From Gammaproteobacteria bacterium (GTDB lineage: Bacteria; Pseudomonadota; Gammaproteobacteria; Pseudomonadales; Pseudomonadaceae), in contig JAHJXZ010000026.1 in the NCBI GenBank assembly GCA_018827205.1, forward strand, positions 1 to 50,428: 50,428 nt of DNA. Reading direction: 5' to 3'. A program made the position numbers and the translations under genes. Within the stretch, counting starts at the first letter, position 1; every line of letters starts with the position of its first letter. Positions 9,800-17,875 of this stretch are shown here, one piece after another. Below the pieces are notes generated by a model. It had not been told where the DNA came from and did not search any database. It saw only the letters and a program-made list of their open reading frames with translations.

Positions 9800-9826
9800 A
9801 AAAGGGCGCTCAGTGAGCGCCCTTTT
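9800..9826. terminator. Bidirectional intrinsic terminator
   Basis: AAAAGGGCGCTC (9800-9811) and GAGCGCCCTTTT (9815-9826) are perfect reverse complements around AGT. The T-run follows on the plus strand and, by symmetry, on the minus strand. It ends transcription of the chemoreceptor gene and of the converging small protein gene, whose stop codon directly abuts it. Confidence 0.9.
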
Positions 9827-10012
9827 CTATTTCTGCTTATCGCTGTCAGTTGCCGACTGTTCGTCTTGCTGCAACTGTCGCCACAGCTCGGCGGCATCGG
9901 CAAATTCGGTACCGTCCTCAGGGGTCAGCGCCTGCGGGTCATAACGCTGCGTGCAACCCTCACCAAGCACAGGTGGCGCGCTGGATGAACCACGGTCGAG
10001 CGGATCCGTCAT
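9827..10012 (-). CDS. Small acidic protein of unknown function
   Basis: A 61-residue protein. The frame is open further upstream, but ATG 10012 is preceded by GGAGG at ideal spacing, so the product begins MTDPLDRGSSSAPPVLGEGC. It is acidic and contains a short helix (EFADAAELWRQLQQDEQS) and a Ser/Asp/Lys-rich tail. No known domain is recognised and there is no signal peptide. It lies 28 bp after the CBS gene on the same strand and ends at the bidirectional terminator, making it the last gene of a probable purU-CBS-small protein operon. Confidence 0.7.
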   Translation of the reverse strand: MTDPLDRGSSSAPPVLGEGCTQRYDPQALTPEDGTEFADAAELWRQLQQDEQSATDSDKQK

Positions 10013-10040
10013 AACGCCTCCAAATACACCTCGCAGCCTT

Positions 10041-10466
10041 TCAGTTAAGCGCCAGGCGACCTTCATCATGCTGGGCGAACTCCTTGACCGCACGCAGTAC
10101 ATCACTGCGACTGACCTGCCCAATCAAGCGCCCATCCTCGACCACAGGCAAGCGCCGACGTCGGCCGCGCAGAAAACGCTCGGAGATTTCAATAATGTCC
10201 GCCTCAGGCGAAATCACTTCCACCTCGGTGGTCATATAGGCGCTGACATCACCGCCCGCCGACTCGTAATAAGCCCCGGAAAGAATGCCACGCAAGCAAT
10301 CGCCCTCCGACAACAAGCCCACCAAGTGCCCTTGCCCATCGACCACTGGCGCACCGGAAATACGGTGCTCAAGCAGACGGTTGATGGCGGTGAACAGGTT
10401 CATTTCAGGACGAAAAGTCACCAGGTTGCGGGTCATGTAATCACGTACTTTGATTGACTTGAGCAT
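10041..10466 (-). CDS. CBS-domain pair protein
   Basis: A 141-residue protein made of two CBS motifs. The first (residues 8-62) begins VRDYMTRNLVTF and includes RISGAPVVDGQGHLVGLLSEGD; the second (78-130) begins YMTTEVEVISPEADI and includes RRRRLPVVEDGRLIGQVSRSD. Such tandem pairs (Bateman modules) bind adenine nucleotides or S-adenosylmethionine and act as energy or metabolite sensors; stand-alone ones regulate partner proteins. The four consecutive arginines before the second core strand could help bind phosphate, which is inferred. A GAGGGG site precedes ATG 10466. It follows purU by 45 bp. Confidence 0.88.
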   Translation of the reverse strand: MLKSIKVRDYMTRNLVTFRPEMNLFTAINRLLEHRISGAPVVDGQGHLVGLLSEGDCLRGILSGAYYESAGGDVSAYMTTEVEVISPEADIIEISERFLRGRRRRLPVVEDGRLIGQVSRSDVLRAVKEFAQHDEGRLALN

Positions 10467-10511
10467 CAGTAAACCCCTCTGTCTGTACTGAACCGAACCG
10501 CAACATGCACC

Positions 10512-11363
10512 TCAGTCGAACACCACCGTCTTGTTATCGTGCACCAGCACTCGGTCCTCTAAGTGATAGCGTAGACCACGCGACAGCACCATCTTCTCCA
10601 CATCCTTACCCAGGCGCACCATCTCTTCGATGCTGTCGCGGTGACTGACGCGCACCACGTCCTGCTCAATGATTGGCCCTGCATCCAGCTCCTCGGTCAC
10701 ATAGTGCGAAGTCGCACCAATCAGCTTGACCCCACGCAGCGATGCCTGGTGATACGGCTTGGCCCCGACAAACGACGGCAGAAAACTGTGGTGAATATTG
10801 ATGACGCGCTGGGAAAATTCCGCACAGAGTGGTGCAGGTAGAATTTGCATATAACGCGCCAACACAATCACGTCGGCCGCATGGGCTTTCACTAGGCGCG
10901 CCACTTCATCAAATGCCGGTTGTTTATCCTGTGGGTTGACCGGCACATGGAAGTACGGAATAGCGTGCCACTCGACCATGCTACGTAGGTCGTCGTGATT
11001 GGAAATCACGCAGGGGATATCGCAATCCAGTTCATCGCTGTGCCAGCGGTGCAGCAAATCGGCCAGACAATGCGACTCTCGACTGGCCATCAGTACCACG
11101 CGCTTCTTCTGCGCCGAATCGGTAACCCGCCACTCCATGGAAAACTCACGGGCAATCGGCGCAAAGGCCTGACGGAAACCGTCCAGATCAAATGGCAGTG
11201 AGTCAGCGCGGATCTCGTGGCGCATAAAGAACCAACCACTCTGATTATCCGAGTGATGGCTCGCCTCGGTAATCCAACCGTTATAGGTGGCCAGAAAGTT
11301 ACTGACCTTGGCCACGATCCCGACACGGTCCGGACAGGCAATGACCAATCGAAAAGTACGCAT
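10512..11363 (-). CDS. purU: Formyltetrahydrofolate deformylase
   Basis: This enzyme hydrolyses 10-formyl-tetrahydrofolate to formate and tetrahydrofolate, balancing one-carbon pools and supplying formate for purine synthesis. The preferred start is ATG 11363 (283 residues) with GGAG upstream; the preceding in-frame TTG is less likely. Residues 1-80 form an ACT domain (FRLVIACPDRVGIVAKVSNF). The formyltransferase-like catalytic domain follows, with RYMQILPAPL, the INIHHSFLPSF loop carrying the catalytic Asn/His, and the later GATSHYVTEELDAGPIIEQ segment with the catalytic Asp. It is divergent from mvaT, as in other Pseudomonas genomes (from memory), and heads a three-gene minus-strand run. 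Confidence 0.95.
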   Translation of the reverse strand: MRTFRLVIACPDRVGIVAKVSNFLATYNGWITEASHHSDNQSGWFFMRHEIRADSLPFDLDGFRQAFAPIAREFSMEWRVTDSAQKKRVVLMASRESHCLADLLHRWHSDELDCDIPCVISNHDDLRSMVEWHAIPYFHVPVNPQDKQPAFDEVARLVKAHAADVIVLARYMQILPAPLCAEFSQRVINIHHSFLPSFVGAKPYHQASLRGVKLIGATSHYVTEELDAGPIIEQDVVRVSHRDSIEEMVRLGKDVEKMVLSRGLRYHLEDRVLVHDNKTVVFD

Positions 11364-11664
11364 CAACGGCTCCAGCGCTCAGATAAAGTCGGCCATTCTA
11401 GTCACAGTCAGAAAAAACTGCAGTACTCAAACAGCACTTGCCAGCGTAGCAATAGCGCAAGATCGAACAGTTACAGCCAGGTAAATAGAGCAAACACCGC
11501 AGCCCTAACAGGTGAATAACCAGGTATGTGCAACAGACAAAATACTCAACAAGTTACTGAACAATACAATTCATAAAAAATACCGATAAAGCGGTTTACT
11601 TGTGAAAAGTGCCTGACTACTATTGCTATCACTTAATCGCCAATCCCGAATACAGGTACCCAAC
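11364..11664. promoter_or_regulatory. AT-rich divergent region between purU and mvaT
   Basis: About 300 bp without a gene. The half next to mvaT (roughly 11520-11640) is distinctly AT-rich, as expected for a region bound by MvaT or other H-NS-like proteins, which often control their own promoters. A possible promoter for mvaT is TTGTGA (11600-11605) with TTGCTA 17 bp downstream (11623-11628). The -10 match is poor and I do not rely on it. No hairpin, small ORF or repeat stands out. Confidence 0.4.
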
Positions 11665-12039
11665 ATGTCGTTGATCAACGAATATCGCGCCACCGAAGAA
11701 GCTATCAAAGAACTGCAAGATCGCCTGAAGAACCTGTCGCAAGACGACAAACTGAAAAAAGAACTGGAATTCGAAGGCAAACTACGCGCACTGATGGGTG
11801 AATACCAGAAGTCGCTGCGTGACATTATTGCCATGCTCGACCCGGACGCTAAAGGTGGCAAAGCCACCCGCGCCACCAAAACCACTGGCACCAAGCGCGC
11901 ACGCAAAGTTAAGCAGTACAAAAACCCGAACACCGGCGAAGTTATCGAAACCAAAGGCGGCAACCACAAGACTCTGAAAGAGTGGAAAGCCAAGTGGGGC
12001 GGTGACGTCGTTGAAGGCTGGGCAACCCTGCTGGGTTAA
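11665..12039 (+). CDS. mvaT: H-NS-family global regulator MvaT
   Basis: A 124-residue nucleoid protein that coats AT-rich DNA and silences genes, including horizontally acquired ones. From ATG 11665 the protein starts MSLINEYRATEEAIKELQ and is very close to the P. aeruginosa protein as I remember it. Residues 1-60 form the coiled-coil oligomerisation domain. A basic linker (TKRARKVKQYKNP) follows, and the C-terminal DNA-binding domain contains the GGNHKTLKEWK signature. The upstream 14 codons in the same frame lack a ribosome site. Gene neighbours sbcB and purU are conserved around mvaT. It is transcribed alone and ends at a strong intrinsic terminator. Confidence 0.97.
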   Translation: MSLINEYRATEEAIKELQDRLKNLSQDDKLKKELEFEGKLRALMGEYQKSLRDIIAMLDPDAKGGKATRATKTTGTKRARKVKQYKNPNTGEVIETKGGNHKTLKEWKAKWGGDVVEGWATLLG

Positions 12040-12070
12040 GCCTGCCGCGCAAGCGACACAGCTCTAAATA

Positions 12071-12097
12071 AAAACGCCAGCGATGCTGGCGTTTTTT
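12071..12097 (+). terminator. Intrinsic terminator of mvaT
   Basis: AAAACGCCAGC, a GAT loop, GCTGGCG and then six T residues form a textbook Rho-independent terminator 31 bases after the mvaT stop. The A-run on the left could let it also end the converging sbcB transcript. Confidence 0.93.
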
Positions 12098-12141
12098 ATG
12101 GGCACTACTTCAACGGTGTCATCAGCATTTATCCTCACAAA

Positions 12142-13578
12142 TTACAGGGCATAACGCTGGCGTAACTGTTCTGCATAATCACGCCATTCCAGCAAGATAG
12201 TTTGCTGCTCCGCGCCAACATCAGGAAATACTGCGGCAAGGGCCTGATTGAACTGCTCCAGGGTATTCGGCGCACCATATTCGGGCTGACTCAAACGCTG
12301 TTGGCAGAACGTCCACCAACGTTGTTGCTCTTCAGCATTCAGGCTCGCAGCAAAGTTGCGTGCGCGGTAACGAAACAACAACTCTGGCAAACGCCCATCA
12401 TCAAATGGCCAAGCCGCCTCGCCCAAATGCTCCGGCTCGGCACGCCGCACCTGCTCACACAACCGGCGATCACGATCACCAATAAAGCCATCGTATAACT
12501 GCTGCTCCGGGTCTTGATTGGCGGCGAACTGCTCCTCGGCATACACCTGCGCAAGTTTGTCCTGCCACACACTTGGACTACCGCGCAGTTGTTCAGCTTG
12601 CGCCTGATAAGCCGGCACATCGAGTTGCAGACGCTGAATATCTTCCACACGCAATACATTCATCGGCGCAACAACCGGGCAACGATTGATATGCAGCAAC
12701 TTCAATGGCACCGGTAACTCACCCTCCGCCAACTGATCGCGGCGCGTGTACAGGCGCGTGCGCAATGTCTCTGCGGACTCATTGAGCAGCGGCGATATAT
12801 CAGCCTGTAAATCGCAGACGATCAGCGCATTGCGGTTACGCGGATGCCAGGCCAACGGCAACACCACCGCCAGATAATGCCGTGCCCCGGCATAGCGCCC
12901 GGATATATGCACCAACGGCTGCAACAGGCGTATTTGATCCTGCACCCGTTGCTTGCTGCGCAGTTGATACAGGTAGTCATAGAGTTTGCGCTGCTTGCTG
13001 CGCAGCAAGCGCGCCAAGGCGATGGTCGCCCGCACATCGGACAGCGCGTCGTGCGCCTGGCCATGCTCAATGCCATTGGCGGCGGTCAGGCGCTCCAACT
13101 TGAGCGTCACCCGGCCCTCTTCTTCCGGCCAGACGATGCCTTCCGGGCGCAATGCATAGGCCGTGCGCACCAGATCGATCAGATCCCAGCGGCTATTGCC
13201 GCCCTGCCATTCACGGGCATAGGGGTCGAAGAAATTGCGGTACAGGCTATAACGCGTCACCTCATCGTCGAAACGCAAGCTGTTGTAACCCACCCCGCAG
13301 GTGCCCGGTTGCGAGAGTTCGGCATGCACGCGGCTCATAAACTCGGCTTCATCCAGGCCATGCTGCGCCAGCTTGCTCGGGGTAATCCCGGTTACCAGAC
13401 ACGCCGCCGGATGCGGCAGGATGTCATCGCTAGGCTGACAGTAGATATTCAGCGGCTCAGCGATTTCATTGAGGTCTTCATCGGTGCGAATCCCCGCAAC
13501 CTGCAGCGGCCGGTCGCGCCGTGGGTCAATACCGGTGGTTTCGTAGTCGTACCAAAAGAGGCTGGAAGTCACTGTCAT
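12142..13578 (-). CDS. sbcB: Exodeoxyribonuclease I
   Basis: A 478-residue 3'-to-5' exonuclease acting on single-stranded DNA in recombination and mismatch repair. The N-terminal DEDDh nuclease domain carries Asp11 and Glu13 in FWYDYETTG, Asp104/105 in YNSLRFDDE, and His176 with Asp181 in HGQAHDALSD. An SH3-like region and an extended helical C-terminal domain follow and contain ISGRYAGARHYLAVVLPLAWHP-type strands. Length and motif order match E. coli ExoI, where the C-terminal half binds SSB. ATG 13578 is preceded by a short AGGA site. It converges on mvaT and diverges from a membrane-protein gene. Confidence 0.95.
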   Translation of the reverse strand: MTVTSSLFWYDYETTGIDPRRDRPLQVAGIRTDEDLNEIAEPLNIYCQPSDDILPHPAACLVTGITPSKLAQHGLDEAEFMSRVHAELSQPGTCGVGYNSLRFDDEVTRYSLYRNFFDPYAREWQGGNSRWDLIDLVRTAYALRPEGIVWPEEEGRVTLKLERLTAANGIEHGQAHDALSDVRATIALARLLRSKQRKLYDYLYQLRSKQRVQDQIRLLQPLVHISGRYAGARHYLAVVLPLAWHPRNRNALIVCDLQADISPLLNESAETLRTRLYTRRDQLAEGELPVPLKLLHINRCPVVAPMNVLRVEDIQRLQLDVPAYQAQAEQLRGSPSVWQDKLAQVYAEEQFAANQDPEQQLYDGFIGDRDRRLCEQVRRAEPEHLGEAAWPFDDGRLPELLFRYRARNFAASLNAEEQQRWWTFCQQRLSQPEYGAPNTLEQFNQALAAVFPDVGAEQQTILLEWRDYAEQLRQRYAL

Positions 13579-13743
13579 GTCCTGATGCTGAGGCGCTGGC
13601 AGTCTACCACCCTGTAAGCATCACGCAGACAAGCGCAGAACCTTGCGCCAGCGCACGCCACGCGTGGTGCCTGTGCCTTGTAGGGCACCCTGGCGGCGGC
13701 TAACGTGGGAGGTTTGAACAACCACTCTGCACAAGGACGCCCC

Positions 13744-14505
13744 ATGAGTGACATCAACCCCAACAATCCCTACGCAGCACCTGCCAGCGCACTGCAGGAA
13801 ACACCACGCGACAGCCAGGTGCCAAGCATCGAAAAAGCCTTGAGCCGTGGCTATGACTTCAACATCAGTGACCTGCTCAGCGAAGCCTGGCAACGGGTAA
13901 AAGGCACCAAAGGCATCATCATCGGCGGTTTTCTGGTGTTCTACGCCGTGCTGCTCGCAGCGTCCTTTCTAATTGGTGGGTTCTTCGGCCTGCTGGGCGT
14001 AGTCAGCGAAAGCCCGATGCTCGCGGTAGTCGCCGAACTGGTAATCGGCATTCTGGCCTCAGCCCTGGCTTATCCCTTTATGGCCGGAATCAATATGATC
14101 GGCATCCGTCGCGCCGCCGACCAACCTATCAGCTTCAATGACATCTTTAGCCACTTCGGCCGCACCGTGCCGCTGGTGATTACCGCCATCGTCAGCATGC
14201 TGCTGATCTATCTCGGCATGTTTCTACTGATCATTCCCGCTATGTACCTGGCCATCGCTTATATGCTGGCCATCCCGCTGATAGTGGAGCGCGGCTTGAC
14301 GCCATGGCAAGCCCTGGAAGCTTCGCGTAAGGCGATTACTCAGCACTGGTTCAAGGTCTTCGGCCTGTTCTTGCTGCTCGGTCTGATCACCGCTATCAGC
14401 GCCATTCCGCTGGGGATTGGCCTGGTCTGGACCATTCCATTGTTCGTTATCGCCATGGGCGTGCTCTATCGCACCATCTTCGGCGTATTGCCCGCACCGC
14501 AATAA
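13744..14505 (+). CDS. Multi-pass membrane protein, function unknown
   Basis: A 253-residue integral membrane protein from ATG 13744 (AAGGAC upstream). The cytosolic N-terminus contains NPYAAPASAL, a short tail seen on several bacterial membrane proteins of unknown role. Six or so hydrophobic segments follow: about 57-80, 92-120, 145-170, 176-195 and 210-245. A conserved-looking loop LIVERGLTPWQALEASRKAI before the last segments resembles DUF975/GlpQ-type membrane domains, but I am not confident of the family. It precedes the RDD-SpoIIM-DUF4129-DUF4350-MoxR-DUF58 operon by 103 bp on the same strand and could share its promoter or function. This is proximity only. Confidence 0.75.
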   Translation: MSDINPNNPYAAPASALQETPRDSQVPSIEKALSRGYDFNISDLLSEAWQRVKGTKGIIIGGFLVFYAVLLAASFLIGGFFGLLGVVSESPMLAVVAELVIGILASALAYPFMAGINMIGIRRAADQPISFNDIFSHFGRTVPLVITAIVSMLLIYLGMFLLIIPAMYLAIAYMLAIPLIVERGLTPWQALEASRKAITQHWFKVFGLFLLLGLITAISAIPLGIGLVWTIPLFVIAMGVLYRTIFGVLPAPQ

Positions 14506-14608
14506 TCCTCACTATAAATAGCACCGCTGCGCCGGTTCAGATCATTGAGCCGGTTGCTTCCCTGCCTGCTGCTGGCTAGCATCGGGCTTTCCTCGACGCA
14601 GTCTGCCG

Positions 14609-15331
14609 ATGTTGCCCACGCCAACCCCTGCTTCAGTCGCCGCTCGCCCGCTGCTGGATACCCGCTATAAGGTGGAAACACCGGAAGGCATCGACCTGAT
14701 CCTGCGCCCGGCGGGTGTAGTGCCACGCGCGCTGGCATTCAGCATTGACCTGCTGATTCGCGGTGCGCTACTTGGCGCACTGTTTGCTGTGCTCGCGCTG
14801 CTCGGCCAGTTCGGTATGGGCCTGGGCACCATCCTGCTGTTTCTCGTGACCTGGTGGTACATGGTGCTGTTTGAAGTGCTCAACCAAGGTCGCTCACCCG
14901 GCAAGCAGATGATGGGCCTACGCGTGATTCATGACGACGGTACGCCGATTGGCTGGGCTGCCTCATTGACCCGCAACCTGCTGCGCTTCGTCGACATCCT
15001 ACCGTTTGGTTACACCTTAGGTATTCTCAGCTGCCTTAATCATCCGGCGTTCAAGCGCTTGGGCGATATCGCCGCCGGCACCTTGGTGGTCTACCGTGAC
15101 AACGCCCCGGCAGCTCCAGAGCTACCGCAGGCCGAAGCCCTGCGTGCACCGTTCAGCATGAGCCTGAGTGAACAGCGCGCCCTGCTCAGTTTTGCCGAGC
15201 GCACCCAGAGCCTGTCCAGCGCACGACGCCAGGAGCTGGCAAGTATCCTTGCCGAACCGTTGCAAGTGCCGGCCGAACAGGCTGAACAGCAGATCCATGG
15301 TATTGCCCGTGGTTTGTTGGGGCCAACATGA
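14609..15331 (+). CDS. RDD-family membrane protein
   Basis: A 240-residue protein whose N-terminal two-thirds is an RDD domain: ETPEGIDLILRPAGVVPRALAFSIDLLIR provides the first Arg-Asp elements, and hydrophobic segments lie at about 48-70 and 73-95. A GRSPGKQMMGLRVI loop follows, then a third segment, FVDILPFGYTLGILSCL. RDD proteins have been linked to ion or proton transport, but most are uncharacterised. The C-terminal 80 residues are soluble, helical and rich in Ala, Gln and Glu. The ribosome site is weak. The stop overlaps the next start by ATGA, so translation of the SpoIIM-like protein is coupled. It is the first gene of the MoxR operon. Confidence 0.88.
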   Translation: MLPTPTPASVAARPLLDTRYKVETPEGIDLILRPAGVVPRALAFSIDLLIRGALLGALFAVLALLGQFGMGLGTILLFLVTWWYMVLFEVLNQGRSPGKQMMGLRVIHDDGTPIGWAASLTRNLLRFVDILPFGYTLGILSCLNHPAFKRLGDIAAGTLVVYRDNAPAAPELPQAEALRAPFSMSLSEQRALLSFAERTQSLSSARRQELASILAEPLQVPAEQAEQQIHGIARGLLGPT

Positions 15332-16308
15332 AACAGAGCCTGTTTGAAAGCCAGCACCAAGCGGACTGGCAAGCCTTCAACATGCAGCTCGAAGCCCTTG
15401 AGCGCGGCAAGGCCGATAGCCAGCAATGCAAGGCTTTTGCCTCCAACTACCGCAGCCTGTGCCAACACCTGGCCCTGGCGCAGAGCCGTGGCTATAGCAG
15501 TCACCTGATCGAGCAGTTGCAGCTGCTGGCCATGCGCGGCCATCAGCAGTTCTATCGCCACCGCAGCCCACTTGGGGCGCAACTGCTCGGGTTTATCCTG
15601 GCCGGGTTTCCGCGCCTGGTCCGCGCCGAATGGCGCTTTGTCGTCGCCGCCAGCCTGCTGTTCTTCGGCAGCCTATTGCTGATGGGCACGCTGGTGTATC
15701 ACTTCCCCGACCTGGTCTACGGGGTGATGGCCCCCGACCAGGTCGGCGAGATGGAAAAAATGTACGACCCCGATGCCAGACGCATCGGTCGTTTCAGCGA
15801 ACGCGACTCCGGCGATGACTGGATGATGTTCGGCTACTACATCATGAACAACATCGGCATCGCCTTTCAGACCTTTGCCAGTGGCCTGCTTTTTGGTCTG
15901 GGCAGCCTGTTCTTCCTGCTGTTCAACGGCCTGATGATCGGTGCAGTGGCCGGCCACCTGACGCAGATCGGCTATGGCGAAACCTTCTGGTCGTTCGTCG
16001 TTGGCCACGGCGCGTTCGAGCTGACCGCCATTGCTCTGGCCGGTGCAGCAGGCCTGAAACTCGGCTGGGCGCTGCTGGTGCCAGGCCGCCTGCCACGTGG
16101 CGAAGCCTTGCGCATAGCCGCCGGCAGCAGCGTGCGACTGGTCGGCGGGGTGATCGTATTTCTGCTGTTGGCGGCTTTTATCGAGGCTTACTGGTCATCC
16201 ATGAGCCTGGCCAGTCCCGCGATCAAATATGCAGTCGGCGGCGCACTTTGGCTGCTGGTACTGGCCTATCTGCTGTTGGCTGGCCGAGGTGTGCATGCGC
16301 CTGACTGA
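15328..16308 (+). CDS. Stage II sporulation protein M-like membrane protein (DUF95)
   Basis: A 326-residue protein. Residues 1-85 are a soluble helical domain containing RYSLCQ/LAQSRGYSS-type helices. Five to six membrane segments follow, starting with FVVAASLLFFGSLLLMGTLVY (about 103-123). The central motif MMFGYYIMNNIGIAFQTFASG and the loop GHGAFELTAIALAGAAG (about 226-242) are the signatures of the SpoIIM/DUF95 family. In sporulating bacteria SpoIIM works with SpoIID and SpoIIP in peptidoglycan remodelling during engulfment. In non-sporulating proteobacteria it occurs with MoxR and DUF58 genes and has no settled role. It overlaps the RDD gene by 4 bp and the DUF4129 gene by 14 bp, implying tight co-expression. 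Confidence 0.9.
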   Translation: MKQSLFESQHQADWQAFNMQLEALERGKADSQQCKAFASNYRSLCQHLALAQSRGYSSHLIEQLQLLAMRGHQQFYRHRSPLGAQLLGFILAGFPRLVRAEWRFVVAASLLFFGSLLLMGTLVYHFPDLVYGVMAPDQVGEMEKMYDPDARRIGRFSERDSGDDWMMFGYYIMNNIGIAFQTFASGLLFGLGSLFFLLFNGLMIGAVAGHLTQIGYGETFWSFVVGHGAFELTAIALAGAAGLKLGWALLVPGRLPRGEALRIAAGSSVRLVGGVIVFLLLAAFIEAYWSSMSLASPAIKYAVGGALWLLVLAYLLLAGRGVHAPD

Positions 16309-17875
16309 TGCCAGCGTAGTCATCCGCCCGCGCAGCGCCTGGGAAGCCGTCGACCTCGGCGTGTTGTTGGCCAAACAACACGCTGCCCTGCTGATGGCCA
16401 GCTGGGCGCTGGTGACCGTGCCGATATTTGCCCTGCTGTGCCTGCTGCTGTGGGATTACCCAAGCATCGCCCTACTGATTTTCTGGTGGCTGAAACCGGC
16501 TTACGAACGCCTGCCGCTGTATATCCTCTCGCATGCCCTGTTCGGCGCTACGCCGAGCCTCAAACAAGCGCTGAAAGCCCTGCCTGGGCTGCTCAAACCG
16601 CAACTACTGGCCAGCCTGACCTGGCGCCGGCTAAGCCCCACACGCAGCTTCGACCTGCCCGTAATGCAGCTGGAAGGCCTTTCCGGCAAGGCGCGCAGCC
16701 AGCGCCTGATCGTCCTCGGCCAGCGTGATGCCGGTGGTGCCAGCTGGCTGACGGTAGTCGGTATGCACCTGGAAATGGCGTTGTGGTTCGGCATCATCAG
16801 CCTGTTTTACATGCTGCTGCCGGCACAGATAGAGTTGGACTGGAGCTGGAGCAGTCTGATCAACGCCGCTGCGGGCGAATGGCTGTGGCTGGAGCACCTG
16901 TCCAACCTGAGCTATGTCTTGCTGCTGATTCTCTGGGAACCAATCTATGTAGCCTGCGGCTTCACCCTCTACCTGAACCGCCGCACCGCCTTGGAAGCCT
17001 GGGATATCGAACTGATCTTCCGTCAGTTACGCCAGCGTCTGACCGGCGTGGCCTATGCCCTGCTGCTGGGCTGCGGCCTGTTGCTGATGCAGCTGCCAAA
17101 CAGCGCCATGGCCGCCGCCAGCAGCTGCCCGCTGCCGATTGAAGATCCCATGGGGCCGCAGGCCGAGCGCCTGCTCAAGCAACCGCTGACCAGCGCGGAG
17201 GCCCAGCAGAGCATCAGCCAATTGCTCGACCAGCCACCCTTCGAACACCGCGAAACCGTCACCCGCTGGCGTCTCGGCGACGACCCCAAGGAGACCAAGG
17301 AACCGAGCGAGGAAGACGCCAAGGCACTGATCGAGCTGCTGGAAAACTTCTTCAAACTTACCGAGTTCTGGAAAAGCATCGATGCTGTGGCACTGTTCTT
17401 CGAGATGCTGCTGTGGGCTGCATTGTTCAGCCTGATCGCCTGGCTGCTGTGGCGCTACCGCGACTGGCTGAGCGCCTTTGCCGGGCGCCTGCGCTTGCCG
17501 CAAGCGCGCACCTATCAGCCGCCAGAACAGCTATTCGGCCTGGAAGTGGCACCACAAAGCCTGCCAGCAGATATTCCCGGCGAAGTTGAGCGGCTTTGGG
17601 ATGAGCATCCACGCGCCGCCCTCGGCCTGCTCTACCGCGCTCTGCTCAGCCGTATCCTGCATGAACAACGCCTGCCGCTGAAGAGCTCGCACACCGAAGC
17701 CGAAGTGCTGCAGCTGGTACAGGCGCTGCAGCAGAAGAACCTCAGCCATTTCAGCCAGGCCCTGACCCGTCATTGGCAGAACCTCGCCTATGGCCATCGC
17801 CTGCCACCGGCTGCGCTCAAGCAGGGTTTATGCAATGCCTGGCGGCAACTGTTCGAGCAAGGAGCGCAGGCATGA
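16295..17875 (+). CDS. DUF4129-domain membrane protein
   Basis: A 526-residue protein; the start ATG 16295 lies inside the end of the SpoIIM gene. It begins MRLTDASVVIRPRSAWEAVDLG. Two hydrophobic segments lie near 36-70. A large middle portion with membrane-associated helices (about 150-260) contains a Leu-rich segment ahead of SCPLPIEDPMG. A further transmembrane helix (FEMLLWAALFSLIAWLLW) near 370 precedes the C-terminal DUF4129 domain, which contains EHPRAALGLLYRALLSRI and SSHTEAEVLQLV. DUF4129 is typically found beside MoxR and DUF58 genes, and often with transglutaminase proteins, which are absent here. The stop overlaps the next start by 4 bp. Confidence 0.85.
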   Translation: MRLTDASVVIRPRSAWEAVDLGVLLAKQHAALLMASWALVTVPIFALLCLLLWDYPSIALLIFWWLKPAYERLPLYILSHALFGATPSLKQALKALPGLLKPQLLASLTWRRLSPTRSFDLPVMQLEGLSGKARSQRLIVLGQRDAGGASWLTVVGMHLEMALWFGIISLFYMLLPAQIELDWSWSSLINAAAGEWLWLEHLSNLSYVLLLILWEPIYVACGFTLYLNRRTALEAWDIELIFRQLRQRLTGVAYALLLGCGLLLMQLPNSAMAAASSCPLPIEDPMGPQAERLLKQPLTSAEAQQSISQLLDQPPFEHRETVTRWRLGDDPKETKEPSEEDAKALIELLENFFKLTEFWKSIDAVALFFEMLLWAALFSLIAWLLWRYRDWLSAFAGRLRLPQARTYQPPEQLFGLEVAPQSLPADIPGEVERLWDEHPRAALGLLYRALLSRILHEQRLPLKSSHTEAEVLQLVQALQQKNLSHFSQALTRHWQNLAYGHRLPPAALKQGLCNAWRQLFEQGAQA

